Assembly (NCBI GenBank): GCA_963800705.1
Contig: CAWDBV010000002.1
Location: forward strand, 620,001 to 684,000
Direction of reading: 5' to 3'
Length of the DNA: 64,000 nucleotides
From: CAWDBV01 sp963800705
Lineage (GTDB): Bacteria > Actinomycetota > Thermoleophilia > Solirubrobacterales > 70-9
Part shown: piece after piece, positions 55,940-64,000 of the stretch
Layout of the letters: every line of letters starts with the position of its first letter
How positions within the stretch are numbered: position 1 is the stretch's first letter
Made by a program: the position numbers and the translations under genes
Notes under the pieces: model-generated
The model's database searches: none
The model's input: the letters and a program-made list of their open reading frames with translations, nothing else
What the model was told of the DNA's origin: nothing

Positions 55940-56836
55940 TCACGACCGGGGCCGGACCAGGGGCTCCAGGGCCTCGGCGAGCCGGCGCGTGTAGATCACC
56001 GCGCCTTCGGGCGTGAGGTGGACGTCGTCGGCGTAGTGCCCGGCTCCCAGCTCGGGCACGCGACCACGCAGGTCGAGCAGGGTCATGCCCGCCGCCTCGA
56101 TCCGGCGGGCGCTCTCGGCCGGGATGGGGTAGGCCCTCGGGGTGGGGTAGGCGACGAACACGAGGCGGCTTCCGTGGGCGCGCGCCGCCGCCAGCAGCCG
56201 ATCGAGCGCGCGGTAGGAGCGGGGGCCGCTGGCGGGCAGAGCGCCCTTGCGCAGGTGGCTGCTGTTCGCCTGGTTGACGGCGGCGGCGAAGCTCTTGTAG
56301 TCGGGGACCGCGACGCCCAGCGCCCGCTCGCGCATGCGCGCGCGCCAGGCGAAGGTCACCCACCCCGACGCGACCATGAACTCGAGGCGATCGCCCAGGG
56401 TCGGCAGGTCCACGTCCAGCACCGTGGGCCAGTCCGCCGTCTCGGTGAGCATCTGGGCCATCCGGCCGATCTCGATTGTGTTGCCGTCCTCGATGTCGTC
56501 CTCGTAGAACGTCACGACGTACAGGTCGGCGCGGGCGCCCGGCCGCCAGAAGTAGCGGTTGAGGATGTGGTACCAGTCGTTGATGCGGGAGGCGTCGGCG
56601 ACGAACTTCCGCGCCTCGAGCGGGTGACCCAGCGAGCCCCCAATCTGCCCGGAGAGGAGGGCCTCCTGCACGCCCAGATCCGTCGCCGAGTTCCCCACGA
56701 GCGCGAGCCGGAAGGCGGGCGCGCGCTCGAGGGCACGCGCCACCTCCGGGTAGGAGCGAAACCGGCGCAGATCGCGGGAGGCGTCCACCAGGATGACCCG
56801 CGACACCGCCTCGAGCCCGAGCAGCAGGGCCGCCAC
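55940..56836 (-). CDS. SGNH/GDSL-type acyl hydrolase-like protein
   Basis: Predicted 298 aa from GTG 56836; the in-frame hydrophobic sequence just upstream suggests a membrane anchor that may start earlier. SGNH blocks: LALVGNSATDLGVQ (the nucleophile Ser in GNS), a middle block DLYVVTFYEDDIED, and the C-terminal ADDVHLTPEGAVIYTRRLAE with the Asp-x-x-His pair. It is encoded directly downstream of an MBOAT acyltransferase; such pairs O-acetylate extracellular polysaccharides (as in alginate systems). Confidence 0.75.
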   Translation of the reverse strand: MAALLLGLEAVSRVILVDASRDLRRFRSYPEVARALERAPAFRLALVGNSATDLGVQEALLSGQIGGSLGHPLEARKFVADASRINDWYHILNRYFWRPGARADLYVVTFYEDDIEDGNTIEIGRMAQMLTETADWPTVLDVDLPTLGDRLEFMVASGWVTFAWRARMRERALGVAVPDYKSFAAAVNQANSSHLRKGALPASGPRSYRALDRLLAAARAHGSRLVFVAYPTPRAYPIPAESARRIEAAGMTLLDLRGRVPELGAGHYADDVHLTPEGAVIYTRRLAEALEPLVRPRS

Positions 56837-56899
56837 GCAGCCGGCGACGATCAGGGCCGCCCGCCGCGACCCGACCGCAGGCCCGGGCGGAGGGGGGGC

Positions 56900-58558
56900 T
56901 CAGAACTGGAAGTAGATGAAGTCAACGGCTTGCTCCGCGTGAAAGACCAGCAGCATCAGCACGACGTAGGCGTAGGCCAGGCCGCGCGCCGGCGCGCGCA
57001 GGGCGAGGAAGCGATCGAGGCGGCGCTCGCCGCCCATCACCTGCTCCAGCACGAGCAGGGGGGCCGCCAGCAGCGCCATGAAGGCCAGCGCCGAGATCAC
57101 GGCGGGCGTCACCGTGAAGTCCGTGACCATGAGGCGCAACATGGCCAGCGCCGAGCCGAAGCTGTCGGCGCGAAACAGCAGCCAGCCCAGGCAGGTGAGG
57201 TGGAACATGAGCACGACGCGCCCGGCGCGCCGGAGCGCCAGCGCCCGACCCTCGGGCGGCACCACGTCGGGGATGCCGAGGGCGCGGAAGGCCGCCAGCA
57301 GGAGCCCGTGGTAGAGCCCCCAGGCCACGAACGTCCAGCTCGCTCCGTGCCACAGCCCGCCCAGCAGCATGGTGAGGATCAGGTTGCGGTACTGGCGGGC
57401 CGGTCCGCCCCGGTTGCCCCCCAGCGGGATGTAGAGGTAGTCCCGCAGCCAGGACGACAGGCTGATGTGCCAGCGCCGCCAGAAGTCGCTGGGGCTCTGG
57501 GCCGAGTAGGGCAGGTCGAAGTTGATGATCAGCTCGTAGCCGAAGAACTTCGAGACCCCCCGCGCGATCGAGGAGTAGCCCGAGAAGTCCCCGTAGATCT
57601 GGAAGGCGAAGGCGTAGAGCGCCACCAGCGCCTCGGGCCCCGTCAGGCCAGCGGCGGTCCCGTCCTCGAAGCGGAAGAACACGGCGTTGGCGAGGGCCGC
57701 CATGTTGTCGGCGATGACGACCTTCTTGAACAGGCCGAGCGCGATGAGAAAGGTGCCCTCGGCGATCGCGCCGGGCGCGAGCGTGCGCGGCCCCGTCACC
57801 TGGGGCAGCAGGGTGTGGGCCCGCATGATGGGGCCCGCCACCAGGTGGGGGAAGAAGCAGACGAACAGGGCGAAGTCGGGAAAGCTCGTCGTCGGTTTGC
57901 ACCCGCCCCGGTAGATGTCGATGGTGTAGCTCATGGCCTGGAACGTGTAGAAGCTGATGCCCGCGGGCAGCAGCAGGCCGAGCGTGCGCGGCGAGGCGTG
58001 CAGGCCGAAGAGCCCCAGCAGCTGGGCGAAGCTGGTGGCGAAGAAGTCGAAGTACTTGAAGAAGCCCAGGATGGCCAGGTTGGCCACCATGCTGATGACG
58101 AGGAAGGTCTTGCGCCGCCGCGCTTCGGGGAGGCGGTAGAGGTAGGGCAGGGCGCCGCCGTACCCCAGCACGGCGGCGAGCGTGCCGAGCGGGACCAGGA
58201 GGTCGCGCCAGGCCCGGGGCAGGGCGGCCGCCGCGCGCGCCCGGTCGCCCGCGAGCAGGCCCGCGGCCAGCTCGCCGTATGAGATCCCGCTCGTGAGCAG
58301 GAGCGCGCTGGCCACCAGCAAGGCCCCCAGCAGGCGCAGCTCCCGTCGCGGCAGCGCGGTCCCCGCCACGCCGAGGCCCCCGATGTAGTCGACCACCGTC
58401 GAGATGAGGATCAGGTAGAGGAAGCGGTAGTCCCAGCAACCGTAAAAGGCGTAGCTCGCCAGGAGCATCAGCCGGTTCTGGCCACGGTGGGAGAGCCGCC
58501 AGTAGAGGACCAGCAGCGCGGAGAAGAACAGCCAGAAGACGAACGTGTTGTAGTTCAA
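56900..58558 (-). CDS. MBOAT-family O-acyltransferase (AlgI/DltB type)
   Basis: Predicted 552 aa with about twelve membrane helices. Family motifs: PAGISFYTFQAMSYTID, FFPHLVAGPI, FWRRWHISLSSWLRDYLYIP, GGNRGG and the conserved His in LLGGLWHGASWTFVAWG. It passes acyl groups across the membrane to an acceptor polysaccharide. The SGNH gene follows after 63 bp. The polymer modified is not identifiable from this window. Confidence 0.9.
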   Translation of the reverse strand: MNYNTFVFWLFFSALLVLYWRLSHRGQNRLMLLASYAFYGCWDYRFLYLILISTVVDYIGGLGVAGTALPRRELRLLGALLVASALLLTSGISYGELAAGLLAGDRARAAAALPRAWRDLLVPLGTLAAVLGYGGALPYLYRLPEARRRKTFLVISMVANLAILGFFKYFDFFATSFAQLLGLFGLHASPRTLGLLLPAGISFYTFQAMSYTIDIYRGGCKPTTSFPDFALFVCFFPHLVAGPIMRAHTLLPQVTGPRTLAPGAIAEGTFLIALGLFKKVVIADNMAALANAVFFRFEDGTAAGLTGPEALVALYAFAFQIYGDFSGYSSIARGVSKFFGYELIINFDLPYSAQSPSDFWRRWHISLSSWLRDYLYIPLGGNRGGPARQYRNLILTMLLGGLWHGASWTFVAWGLYHGLLLAAFRALGIPDVVPPEGRALALRRAGRVVLMFHLTCLGWLLFRADSFGSALAMLRLMVTDFTVTPAVISALAFMALLAAPLLVLEQVMGGERRLDRFLALRAPARGLAYAYVVLMLLVFHAEQAVDFIYFQF

Positions 58559-58588
58559 CGCGTTCCTCGCAGACGGACGACACCCGTT

Positions 58589-58972
58589 TCAGGGAGCGAG
58601 CGGGGCCCCGTGCCCAGCGAGGCGCCCGCCCACCGAGTCGGCGATGGCGCCCAGGCTCAACGGCCGGCGGAGCAGGGCCGCCCAGGGCAGGTGCTGCACG
58701 AGCTCCTGGGCCAGGTCGACCCCTCCGGCGATCCCAATCAGGCGGGCCCCTGCGCGCGCCAGCGCCTCGATGGCTCCCGCTTCGAGCCGCTGACCCGCGA
58801 GATCGACGATGATGACCTGCGGTCGCCGCGAGCCGGGGAGGGCGAGCGTGGTGAGCGCCTCCCGGAGCGTCCCGAAGCCGACGACGTCGTATCCCCGCTC
58901 GATGAGCTCGGCCCCCAGACAGGCCCGCGTCCAGTGATCCGCATCGACAATCCACACGACCGGCTCGTCCAC
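58589..58972 (-). CDS. Degenerate single-domain receiver protein
   Basis: Predicted 127 aa with a response-regulator receiver fold only. The acidic pocket (VWIVDADHWTR) and phospho-acceptor-like Asp (VIIVDLAGQ) are present, but the usual Thr/Ser is replaced (LIGIAGG) and the conserved Lys is Arg (LLRRPLSLGAI). Normal two-component signalling is therefore doubtful. No output domain. It lies immediately upstream of the MBOAT/SGNH genes on the same strand. Confidence 0.7.
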   Translation of the reverse strand: MDEPVVWIVDADHWTRACLGAELIERGYDVVGFGTLREALTTLALPGSRRPQVIIVDLAGQRLEAGAIEALARAGARLIGIAGGVDLAQELVQHLPWAALLRRPLSLGAIADSVGGRLAGHGAPLAP

Positions 58973-59283
58973 GTCGCCCTCCGAGTATCAATCATGCGTC
59001 GTCCAGTCTGCCGGAGGCCAGATGACGCCGCGAAATACGTAAAGGGCCCAGGCGCCGGTGAGGAACGACCTGGGAACTTTCGACTCCGGCCGGCGAGAGG
59101 CAGGCCGGCATCGTCCCGCCTCCGCGCCATTGTCAAGCGCAGCCGTGTCCAGCCGGGCCAGCAAAAGATCAGGCCAGGGGCGGTCGAGGGTCGGAAGACG
59201 GGGTAGGTTTTTTTCTTACGTGAAGGCTTCGCGGGAACGGTCTGAGGCGCTCGACTTCCGGCGGCTGGGTTAAACTGCCGCGC
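58973..59283. other. Divergent intergenic region without recognised gene
   Basis: About 310 bp between the receiver gene and a small membrane-protein gene that point away from each other. Less GC-rich patches (for example around 59,020-59,040 and 59,205-59,220) are the likely promoters; no specific boxes are called. Confidence 0.4.
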
Positions 59284-59514
59284 ATGGGCGCCGATCCGTC
59301 CCAGATGATCGAGACGTTCTCCCCGCCGGTCGTGAAGCGGCGGCGTCGTCGCCGCAAGCACGACCAGGGCCGGCTGAAGCGCCACCTCACCCTCCGCAGG
59401 GTGCAGCGCATGATCCTGTTCGTCGTCCTGGGCTCCGGTGTCGTGGCGGCCAGCGTCGCGATGGCCCTCAACATGGCCATCGAGCAACAGACCCAGACGG
59501 CCCCTGTCCCCTGA
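59284..59514 (+). CDS. Small single-span membrane protein with basic N-terminus
   Basis: Predicted 76 aa from ATG 59284. A cluster of eight basic residues (VKRRRRRRKH) and further Arg/Lys precede one membrane helix (ILFVVLGSGVVAASVAMAL) and a short outside tail. The topology is N-in. Function unknown; it resembles tail-anchored or regulatory mini-proteins only in layout. Confidence 0.5.
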   Translation: MGADPSQMIETFSPPVVKRRRRRRKHDQGRLKRHLTLRRVQRMILFVVLGSGVVAASVAMALNMAIEQQTQTAPVP

Positions 59515-59536
59515 TCGAGGTCCTGGGGAGCCCGGC

Positions 59537-60127
59537 TCAGTCGCGCACGGCGGAGATCACGATCGCGAGGGCGAGGAGCGTATCGAGGGCACAGCAAAAC
59601 TCGGCCATCGAGCGGGCCACCACCCGGTTGACCGAGTGGTGATAGACGTCCCACGCTGTATGGCCGAGCAGCCCGGCCGCGACGATGTACGCGCCCGCAT
59701 CCCCCCCGACGATCAGCGCGATCGCCGCGGCTGTCCCGAAACCGACCATCGCAATCGACTGGAGCGGCAGTCCGTCCCTCGGACGGGCCGCTCCTCGCAG
59801 CAAGCCGTAGACGACGAAAAAGGCCGCCAGGCCCAGAAAGACCCACGTCGCGTCGAAGGGGACGACCCCGACGCTGGTGGCGGTGATGGCGACGAAGGTG
59901 CCGAAGAACAGCGGCCACGCCGCCGAGGGCTTCTGCAGAGCGGCCGCGCCGAGGTACACGAGCCCCGACGCGGCGAGGATCGGGGCCAGGTCGCTGCCAC
60001 TCGACATGTCACGCGCGACGAACCCCGCCAGGGCGATGCCTGCCAGGATCGGCCACCACTTCAAGGAGCGCCACACCGCTCGGGGCGAGGCCGCGCTGTG
60101 GGAGGGGTTGGATCCGCTGGCTGTCAT
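59537..60127 (-). CDS. Multi-span membrane protein, hypothetical
   Basis: Predicted 196 aa; ATG 60127 is preceded by AGGAG. Six to seven hydrophobic helices (WWPILAGIALAGFVARD, ILAASGLVYLGAAAL, WPLFFGTFVAITATSV, WVFLGLAAFFVVYGLL and others) and the motif HTAWDVYHHSVNRVV. Family not recognised. It follows another membrane protein gene with a 12-bp gap, probably as one operon. Confidence 0.6.
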   Translation of the reverse strand: MTASGSNPSHSAASPRAVWRSLKWWPILAGIALAGFVARDMSSGSDLAPILAASGLVYLGAAALQKPSAAWPLFFGTFVAITATSVGVVPFDATWVFLGLAAFFVVYGLLRGAARPRDGLPLQSIAMVGFGTAAAIALIVGGDAGAYIVAAGLLGHTAWDVYHHSVNRVVARSMAEFCCALDTLLALAIVISAVRD

Positions 60128-60138
60128 GTGGGCATCTC

Positions 60139-61125
60139 CTATCCAGACCGTCGAGCGAGGCCCGGCGCGAGCCAAGGCCGATCCAGGCGAGGACGAGGAT
60201 GGTGAACGTGGCCCAGATCGAGAATCGATGCGAGCGCCGCCGCATCCGGCACCACGAGGCTCTGACCCCGCCGCGCCTGCCAGAGCAACAGGAGAAACAG
60301 AGAGGCATAGCTTGCCGCGGCGGCCAGCACGGCCCTCACGCGGATCGTCTCGGACCGTCGCCATCGCCGCACGCCGACGGCGATCAGCGCGAGCGCCTGG
60401 ATCGCGTGCAGGCCGATGAAGTGGGCAACCCGCATGTCGCCGTGCTCCCGGCTCCACCCCGTCACCGGCACCCCGGGACCCCCGTCCAGCCCGCCGACCG
60501 AATGTGCGCCCACGACCGTCATCCGCTCCCCGGCGCGGGCGTCCGCAAGCTGCGCCGCGGTCGGCCGGGTCATCAGCGGGCCGGTCAGCGCGCCGAGGAT
60601 GGTGATCGTGATGCCGAGGCGAAGGCCCCACCCGAGCGGGCGGTCGGTGAACCGCTGCCGCCACAGCGCGACGGCCACCGCGATGCTCACCAGCGTCTGC
60701 AGGATGATCGCGCTGCCCATGACGAAGAACACCACCGTATTGAACGGCGTCGACACGTTGAAATGGCTCGCCGTTCCCCGCCAGGCCTGCAGGTCGATGA
60801 GCGCCACCTCCAGCACGAACACGATCGCGGTCGTCCAGCCCACGGCGCGGCGGACGCGCGGCCAGTCCAGCAGCCGCCCGAAGATCCAGGCGAGCGTGAG
60901 GCTGTAGACGGCGGTGGAGACCGCGAACTTGAACGGCTTGAGCCAGGCGCGCGCGCCGCCGATGATGCGCGGATCGACGAGCACGCCCACCAGGGAAGCG
61001 CCGGCCACGGCGATCATCAGGACGCCCACGGCCGTCAGCGGCGGGCTCGCGCGCCAGAGGCGATCGAGCAGCGCGGCTGCCCGAGCCCTGGCCGTGGTCG
61101 GGGTGGCGCCCCGCAGCGGATCCAT
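60139..61125 (-). CDS. Multi-span membrane protein, hypothetical (frameshift near C-terminus)
   Basis: Predicted about 328 aa from ATG 61125. Eight or so membrane helices, with PFKFAVSTAVYSLTLAWIFG, FNTVVFFVMGSAIILQTL, the polar loop VVGAHSVGGLDGGPG, and HFIGLHAIQALALIAVGV. The last helix (FSIWATFTILVLAWIGLG) lies in the neighbouring frame, so an indel near 60,225 (and a compensating one) is likely. The His-rich pattern hints at a haem- or quinone-linked protein, but no family can be named. Confidence 0.55.
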   Translation of the reverse strand: MDPLRGATPTTARARAAALLDRLWRASPPLTAVGVLMIAVAGASLVGVLVDPRIIGGARAWLKPFKFAVSTAVYSLTLAWIFGRLLDWPRVRRAVGWTTAIVFVLEVALIDLQAWRGTASHFNVSTPFNTVVFFVMGSAIILQTLVSIAVAVALWRQRFTDRPLGWGLRLGITITILGALTGPLMTRPTAAQLADARAGERMTVVGAHSVGGLDGGPGVPVTGWSREHGDMRVAHFIGLHAIQALALIAVGVRRWRRSETIRVRAVLAAAASYASLFLLLLWQARRGQSLVVPDAAALASILDLGHVHHPRPRLDRPWLAPGLARRSG

Positions 61126-61268
61126 GGACGGCTCCTCGGGTGTCGTCAATCTCACCATCTCCTCCCGTGGCGATGGAACGTGATGGAAGATGGGCTCGCG
61201 CCCGGAAAACGTGTACACGCCGTCCCTGACGGGCGTGAAAGTGCGGGGCAGTGTCGAGGGCGAGCCGG

Positions 61269-62640
61269 TTATTTGCCTGTGTAGCTGACGCGCCAGATGG
61301 AGTTGGAGCCGTCGTCGGTGACGAGCAGGGAGCCATCGGGGGCGAGGGTCACGCCCACCGGGCGGCCCCAGACGTTGCCCTCGGCTGTCACGAAGCCGGT
61401 GAGGAAGTCCTGATATTCCCCGCTGGCCCGGTCCTGCTGCTGCAGGGGCACGCGGATCACCTGGTAGCCGGTACGGACCGAGCGGTTCCACGAGCCGTGC
61501 TCGGCGGCGAAGATGTCCCCCTGGTATTCGGCGGGGAACTGCTTGCCCTCGTAGAACATCAGCTGCAGCGAGGCGAAGTGCGGCTGCAGGAGCACGTCGG
61601 GGACGATGACCTTGTCCCGGAGCTCGGGGTGTTTGCCCTGGTGGTCGGGGTCCTGGTTGGCGCCGATGTAGTACTAGGGCCAGCCGTAGAAGCCGCCGTC
61701 CTTGACGCTGGTGATGTAGTCGGGGACCAGGTTGTCGCCCAGCCCATCCCGTTCGTTCACCGAGGTCCATAGCTGGCCGGTGCGCGGGTTGACGGCGATG
61801 CCGACCGGGTTGCGGATGCCCGAGGCGTAGACGCGCATGCCGCCCCCCTCCGGATCGAACTCCAGGATGTTGGCCCGGTGCCGCTCGCCCTCGTTGCTGT
61901 CCGGGTCGTCCTTGTTCGTGAGCGAGCCGACCGAGACGAACATCTTCTTGCCGTCGAGGGAGAAGGCGACGTCCCGGGTCCAGTGTCCGCCGCCGCGAAG
62001 GCGGCCCCCGCCAGGCAGGTCGGCGACCTTCTGGGCGGGGCCGCGCGCGGTGAGGTCCCCGCTGCGGTAGGGGAACGCGCACCACCTGATCCGTGTTGGC
62101 GACGTAGAGCCAGCTCGGCTCGCCCGTGGGTGGGTAAAAGGCGATGCCGAACGGTTTGCGCAGGTCGCGCGCGAACACCTGGTTCTCCCGGGCGCGGCCC
62201 TCGGCGTCGACGCCGCGGAAGACGCGCACGAGGTCGTCATCGCTCTCCGCCACGAAGAAGTCGCCGTTGGGGGCGGTGCGGATCAAGCGCGGGTTCGACA
62301 GCCCCTGCGCGTAGAGCTGCACCTTGAAGCCGGCGGGCGCTTGCGGCCAGGCTCCCTCGGGCCGGGGCACCAGGTCCGGGCCGTTGTCCGAGGAGGGGGT
62401 GGTGAACGGGGGCGGCAGGTCGCTGGCCGTGATCTTGTGGGTCCGGCCGGGGCTCTGCGCGCGGTAGTCGGCGAAGGGGCTCGAGGTCCCCGTGGCGGAC
62501 GTCGATCCCGGCTTCCCGGGGGCGCCGCCTGTCGCGGTGGTCTTGCAGCCCGCGCTGCCGAGGGTGAGGGCGACCAGGGCGGCCAGCACCGCTGCCTGGT
62601 CGAGGCGCGAAATGATAGGAATGGCGTGGACGGTGCTCAC
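61269..62640 (-). CDS. PQQ-type sugar dehydrogenase lipoprotein, with frameshift and in-frame TAG
   Basis: From GTG 62640: lipobox TLGSAGCK, then a glucose/sorbosone dehydrogenase propeller (FKVQLYAQGLSNPRLIRTAP, GDFFVAESDDDLVRVFRG, FGIAFYPPTG). A shift near 62,080 leads to DVAFSLDGKKMFVSVGS, IRNPVGIAVNPRTGQLWTSV and GGFYGWP, followed by TAG at 61674-61676 and then YYIGANQDP and AAEHGSWNRSVRTGYQVIRV to the end at 61269. Relatives usually have Trp/Tyr where the TAG falls, so TGG to TAG or a misread base is likely. A second such dehydrogenase is encoded at 39.6-42.9 kb. Confidence 0.78.
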
Positions 62641-62826
62641 GGCCCGTACTCTAGGTCGAGGCCGGTGAACGGGGAAGCGGATGATACACGCAGCCTTCGA
62701 CGTTCAGGGTCGGGGCGCTGCTGGGTCGGGGTGGTTGCGGGGGAGGGCAGGGTGTCGCAGGTTGGTGCCACGGTCCTGGTGGTGGACTGGTGCTCGGGGT
62801 CTGTCCAGCCCACAAAGGAGCCCAAA

Positions 62827-63747
62827 ATGAAGCTGCCGACGAATCCGCCGACGAATCTGCCGACCGTGCTCGTGCCCTTGCTCGCCTCGGGCGCGATCCT
62901 CGTCGCCACCCCGGCCTGGGGCGGACCCCCGGAGGCCGTCCCGTCCCTGGACGTCCCCTACGTGGCCACCCCTCCCGAGGTGGTCCAGGTGATGCTCGCC
63001 CTGGCCAAGGTCCAGCGCGGCGACACGGTCTACGATCTGGGATCGGGCGACGGCCGCCTCGTGGTCACCGCCGCCGAGCGTTTCGGCGCCCGCGGCATGG
63101 GCGTGGACATCGACCCGCAACGGGTGGCGGAGGCGCGGACCAACGCCCGCCGAGCCGGCGTCAGCGGAAAGGTGGAGTTCAAGCAGGCCGACCTCTTCGG
63201 GATCGATCTGCGGCCGGCCAGCGTGCTGACCATGTACCTCTTGCCGGACGTGAACCTGAAGCTTCGCCCCCGCATCCTCGAGCAGCTTCGCCCCGGCGCG
63301 CGCGTGGTGTCTCACGACTTCGGCATGGCCGAGTGGCAGCCCGACGCCCAGCGAACCGTGGGTGAGCACTGCGTGTTCCTGTGGATCGTGCCCGCCAAGG
63401 TCGCCGGCACCTGGGACTGGACGGTGCCGCTCACCTCCGGACCCCGGCAATACGCCGCGAACCTGGACCAGCGCTTTCAGCAGGTGGCGGGCACGGCGCT
63501 CGCCGGGAACCCCGGCCCGGACACGCCCGGAAGCGGCGGCCAAAGCAAGATCCCCCTGACGGAAATCAAGCTTGTCGGAGATCAGCTGGCCTTCACCATT
63601 CGCGATCCCGGCGGGCCGGAGGGGCGGCCCCTCGTCATGCAGTACCAGGGCTCGGTCTCGAACGGCACCACCAGCGGCGTCGTCACCATCATCGAGGGCG
63701 CCTCGTCCGCCCAGGTCCCCTGGAACGCCCGCCGGCAGGTGAAATGA
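62827..63747 (+). CDS. Methyltransferase-domain protein with predicted signal peptide
   Basis: Predicted 306 aa from ATG 62827. The N-terminus (Lys, then VLVPLLASGAILVATPAWG) looks like a cleavable export signal. A class I SAM methyltransferase domain follows (about 45-195): motif I TVYDLGSGDGRLVV, GMGVDIDPQRVAEA, ADLFGIDLRP and GARVVSHDFGMAEWQPD. A beta-rich C-terminal domain (about 200-306) completes it. SAM is not known in the periplasm, so either the leader is a membrane tether or the enzyme is non-catalytic. Confidence 0.75.
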   Translation: MKLPTNPPTNLPTVLVPLLASGAILVATPAWGGPPEAVPSLDVPYVATPPEVVQVMLALAKVQRGDTVYDLGSGDGRLVVTAAERFGARGMGVDIDPQRVAEARTNARRAGVSGKVEFKQADLFGIDLRPASVLTMYLLPDVNLKLRPRILEQLRPGARVVSHDFGMAEWQPDAQRTVGEHCVFLWIVPAKVAGTWDWTVPLTSGPRQYAANLDQRFQQVAGTALAGNPGPDTPGSGGQSKIPLTEIKLVGDQLAFTIRDPGGPEGRPLVMQYQGSVSNGTTSGVVTIIEGASSAQVPWNARRQVK

Positions 63748-63762
63748 CCTCCCCCTGGACCG

Positions 63763-64000
63763 TCAGGCCAGCCGCTCGATGCCGGGACGGAACGTCTCGA
63801 TGGCGAACGAGGCGGCCGTCTCGATGGGGGCGCCGAGACGGCTCACGAAGGGCATCACGCGCACGTCGGTTCGCCAGCTTCGCTGATCGATCCGGAAGCG
63901 GAGATAGCCCCGCCAGCCGTTGTGGAACTTGAGGTGGGGGTTGGCGGCCAGGATGGCCATCGCCGCCGGGGGAGGCGGCGATGCCGTCGCCGCTCGACGA
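63763..64000 (-). CDS. PhoD-like alkaline phosphatase, C-terminal end (cut by window edge)
   Basis: The last about 78 residues of a PhoD-family metallophosphatase: ANPHLKFHNGWRGYLRFRID, then WRTDVRVMPFVSRLGAPIET and ASFAIETFRPG. The HxKFhNgxRGY pattern with the later RTD...V..PGAPI segment is typical of the family's C-terminus. The catalytic metal sites lie beyond the window. PhoD enzymes are usually Tat-exported phosphodiesterases. Confidence 0.75.
   Translation of the reverse strand, partial: RRAATASPPPPAAMAILAANPHLKFHNGWRGYLRFRIDQRSWRTDVRVMPFVSRLGAPIETAASFAIETFRPGIERLA

Noticed and set aside
61674..61676. Amber recoding (pyrrolysine or stop read-through)
   Set aside because: No pyl genes or read-through context; the locus also has a frameshift, so base error or decay is simpler.
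1..64000. CRISPR array or prophage
   Set aside because: No regularly spaced direct repeats, cas genes, or phage structural/lysis genes were seen; the only tandem arrays are coding repeats in the acidic proteins.

Overview
The window is high-GC bacterial DNA, and it reads as two unrelated genomes joined near position 22,430-22,450. Positions 1 to about 22,430 are actinobacterial. They carry the block fthC / galU / glp(moeA) / moaC / mogA / rimJ / sepX with 4-bp start-stop overlaps, many GTG starts, a VKOR thiol-oxidation pair and a tRNA-Ala. From about 22,440 to the end the content is that of a myxobacterium or related Myxococcota/deltaproteobacterium: many lipoproteins, a protease with a MYXO-CTERM-like tail, a MopE-type metal-binding motif, DUF1552/DUF1592 partners, CotH, ADOP-type permeases, and an ECF sigma factor fused to carboxypeptidase-regulatory-like repeats. 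A methyltransferase truncated at its N-terminal side lies exactly at the boundary. An assembly chimera is therefore more likely than gene transfer.

Left part. 1-1,413: an OmpR-type two-component system (kinase cut by the window edge). 1,454-4,224: an ECF sigma / membrane anti-sigma-like pair with a strongly acidic tail, next to a secreted RTX-like, Asp-rich protein that ends at a strong hairpin. 4,312-9,057: a thioredoxin-fold DUF929 protein with VKOR, a membrane protein, and a SecD-SecF fusion. 9,075-12,690: a chromate-type transporter facing a NhaP2-type antiporter and fthC. 12,775-19,527: a GGDEF protein, galU, molybdenum-cofactor genes, rimJ and the division gene sepX. 19,577-22,430: tRNA-Ala followed by a mobile/defence scar (broken IS110 transposase, broken SUKH-type immunity gene).

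Right part. 22.4-27.1 kb: GFA protein, an apparently AT-richer islet flanked by a tRNA-like 3' fragment, and an anchored metalloprotease. 27.1-32.8 kb: exported DUF1552/DUF1592 pair and the membrane sigma fusion. 33-35.7 kb: lytic transglycosylase and vapBC with a readable promoter/operator. 35.9-47 kb: a run of surface lipoproteins (NHL-like, MopE-like, HMBD, PQQ-type dehydrogenase with carbohydrate-binding domains, CotH, DUF1349). 47-55.5 kb: REP-like palindromes, an ADOP permease, an internally deleted molybdopterin oxidoreductase, an HPF-like protein, two esterases/hydrolases and a TonB-like protein. 55.5-64 kb: SGNH and MBOAT acyl-transfer genes with a degenerate receiver, membrane proteins, a second PQQ-type dehydrogenase, an exported methyltransferase and the end of a PhoD phosphatase.

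Single-base indels break many otherwise intact genes in both parts, most densely at 17.9-22.1 kb. This looks like uncorrected long-read sequence rather than wholesale decay, so several frameshifted loci below are probably intact genes in the organism.
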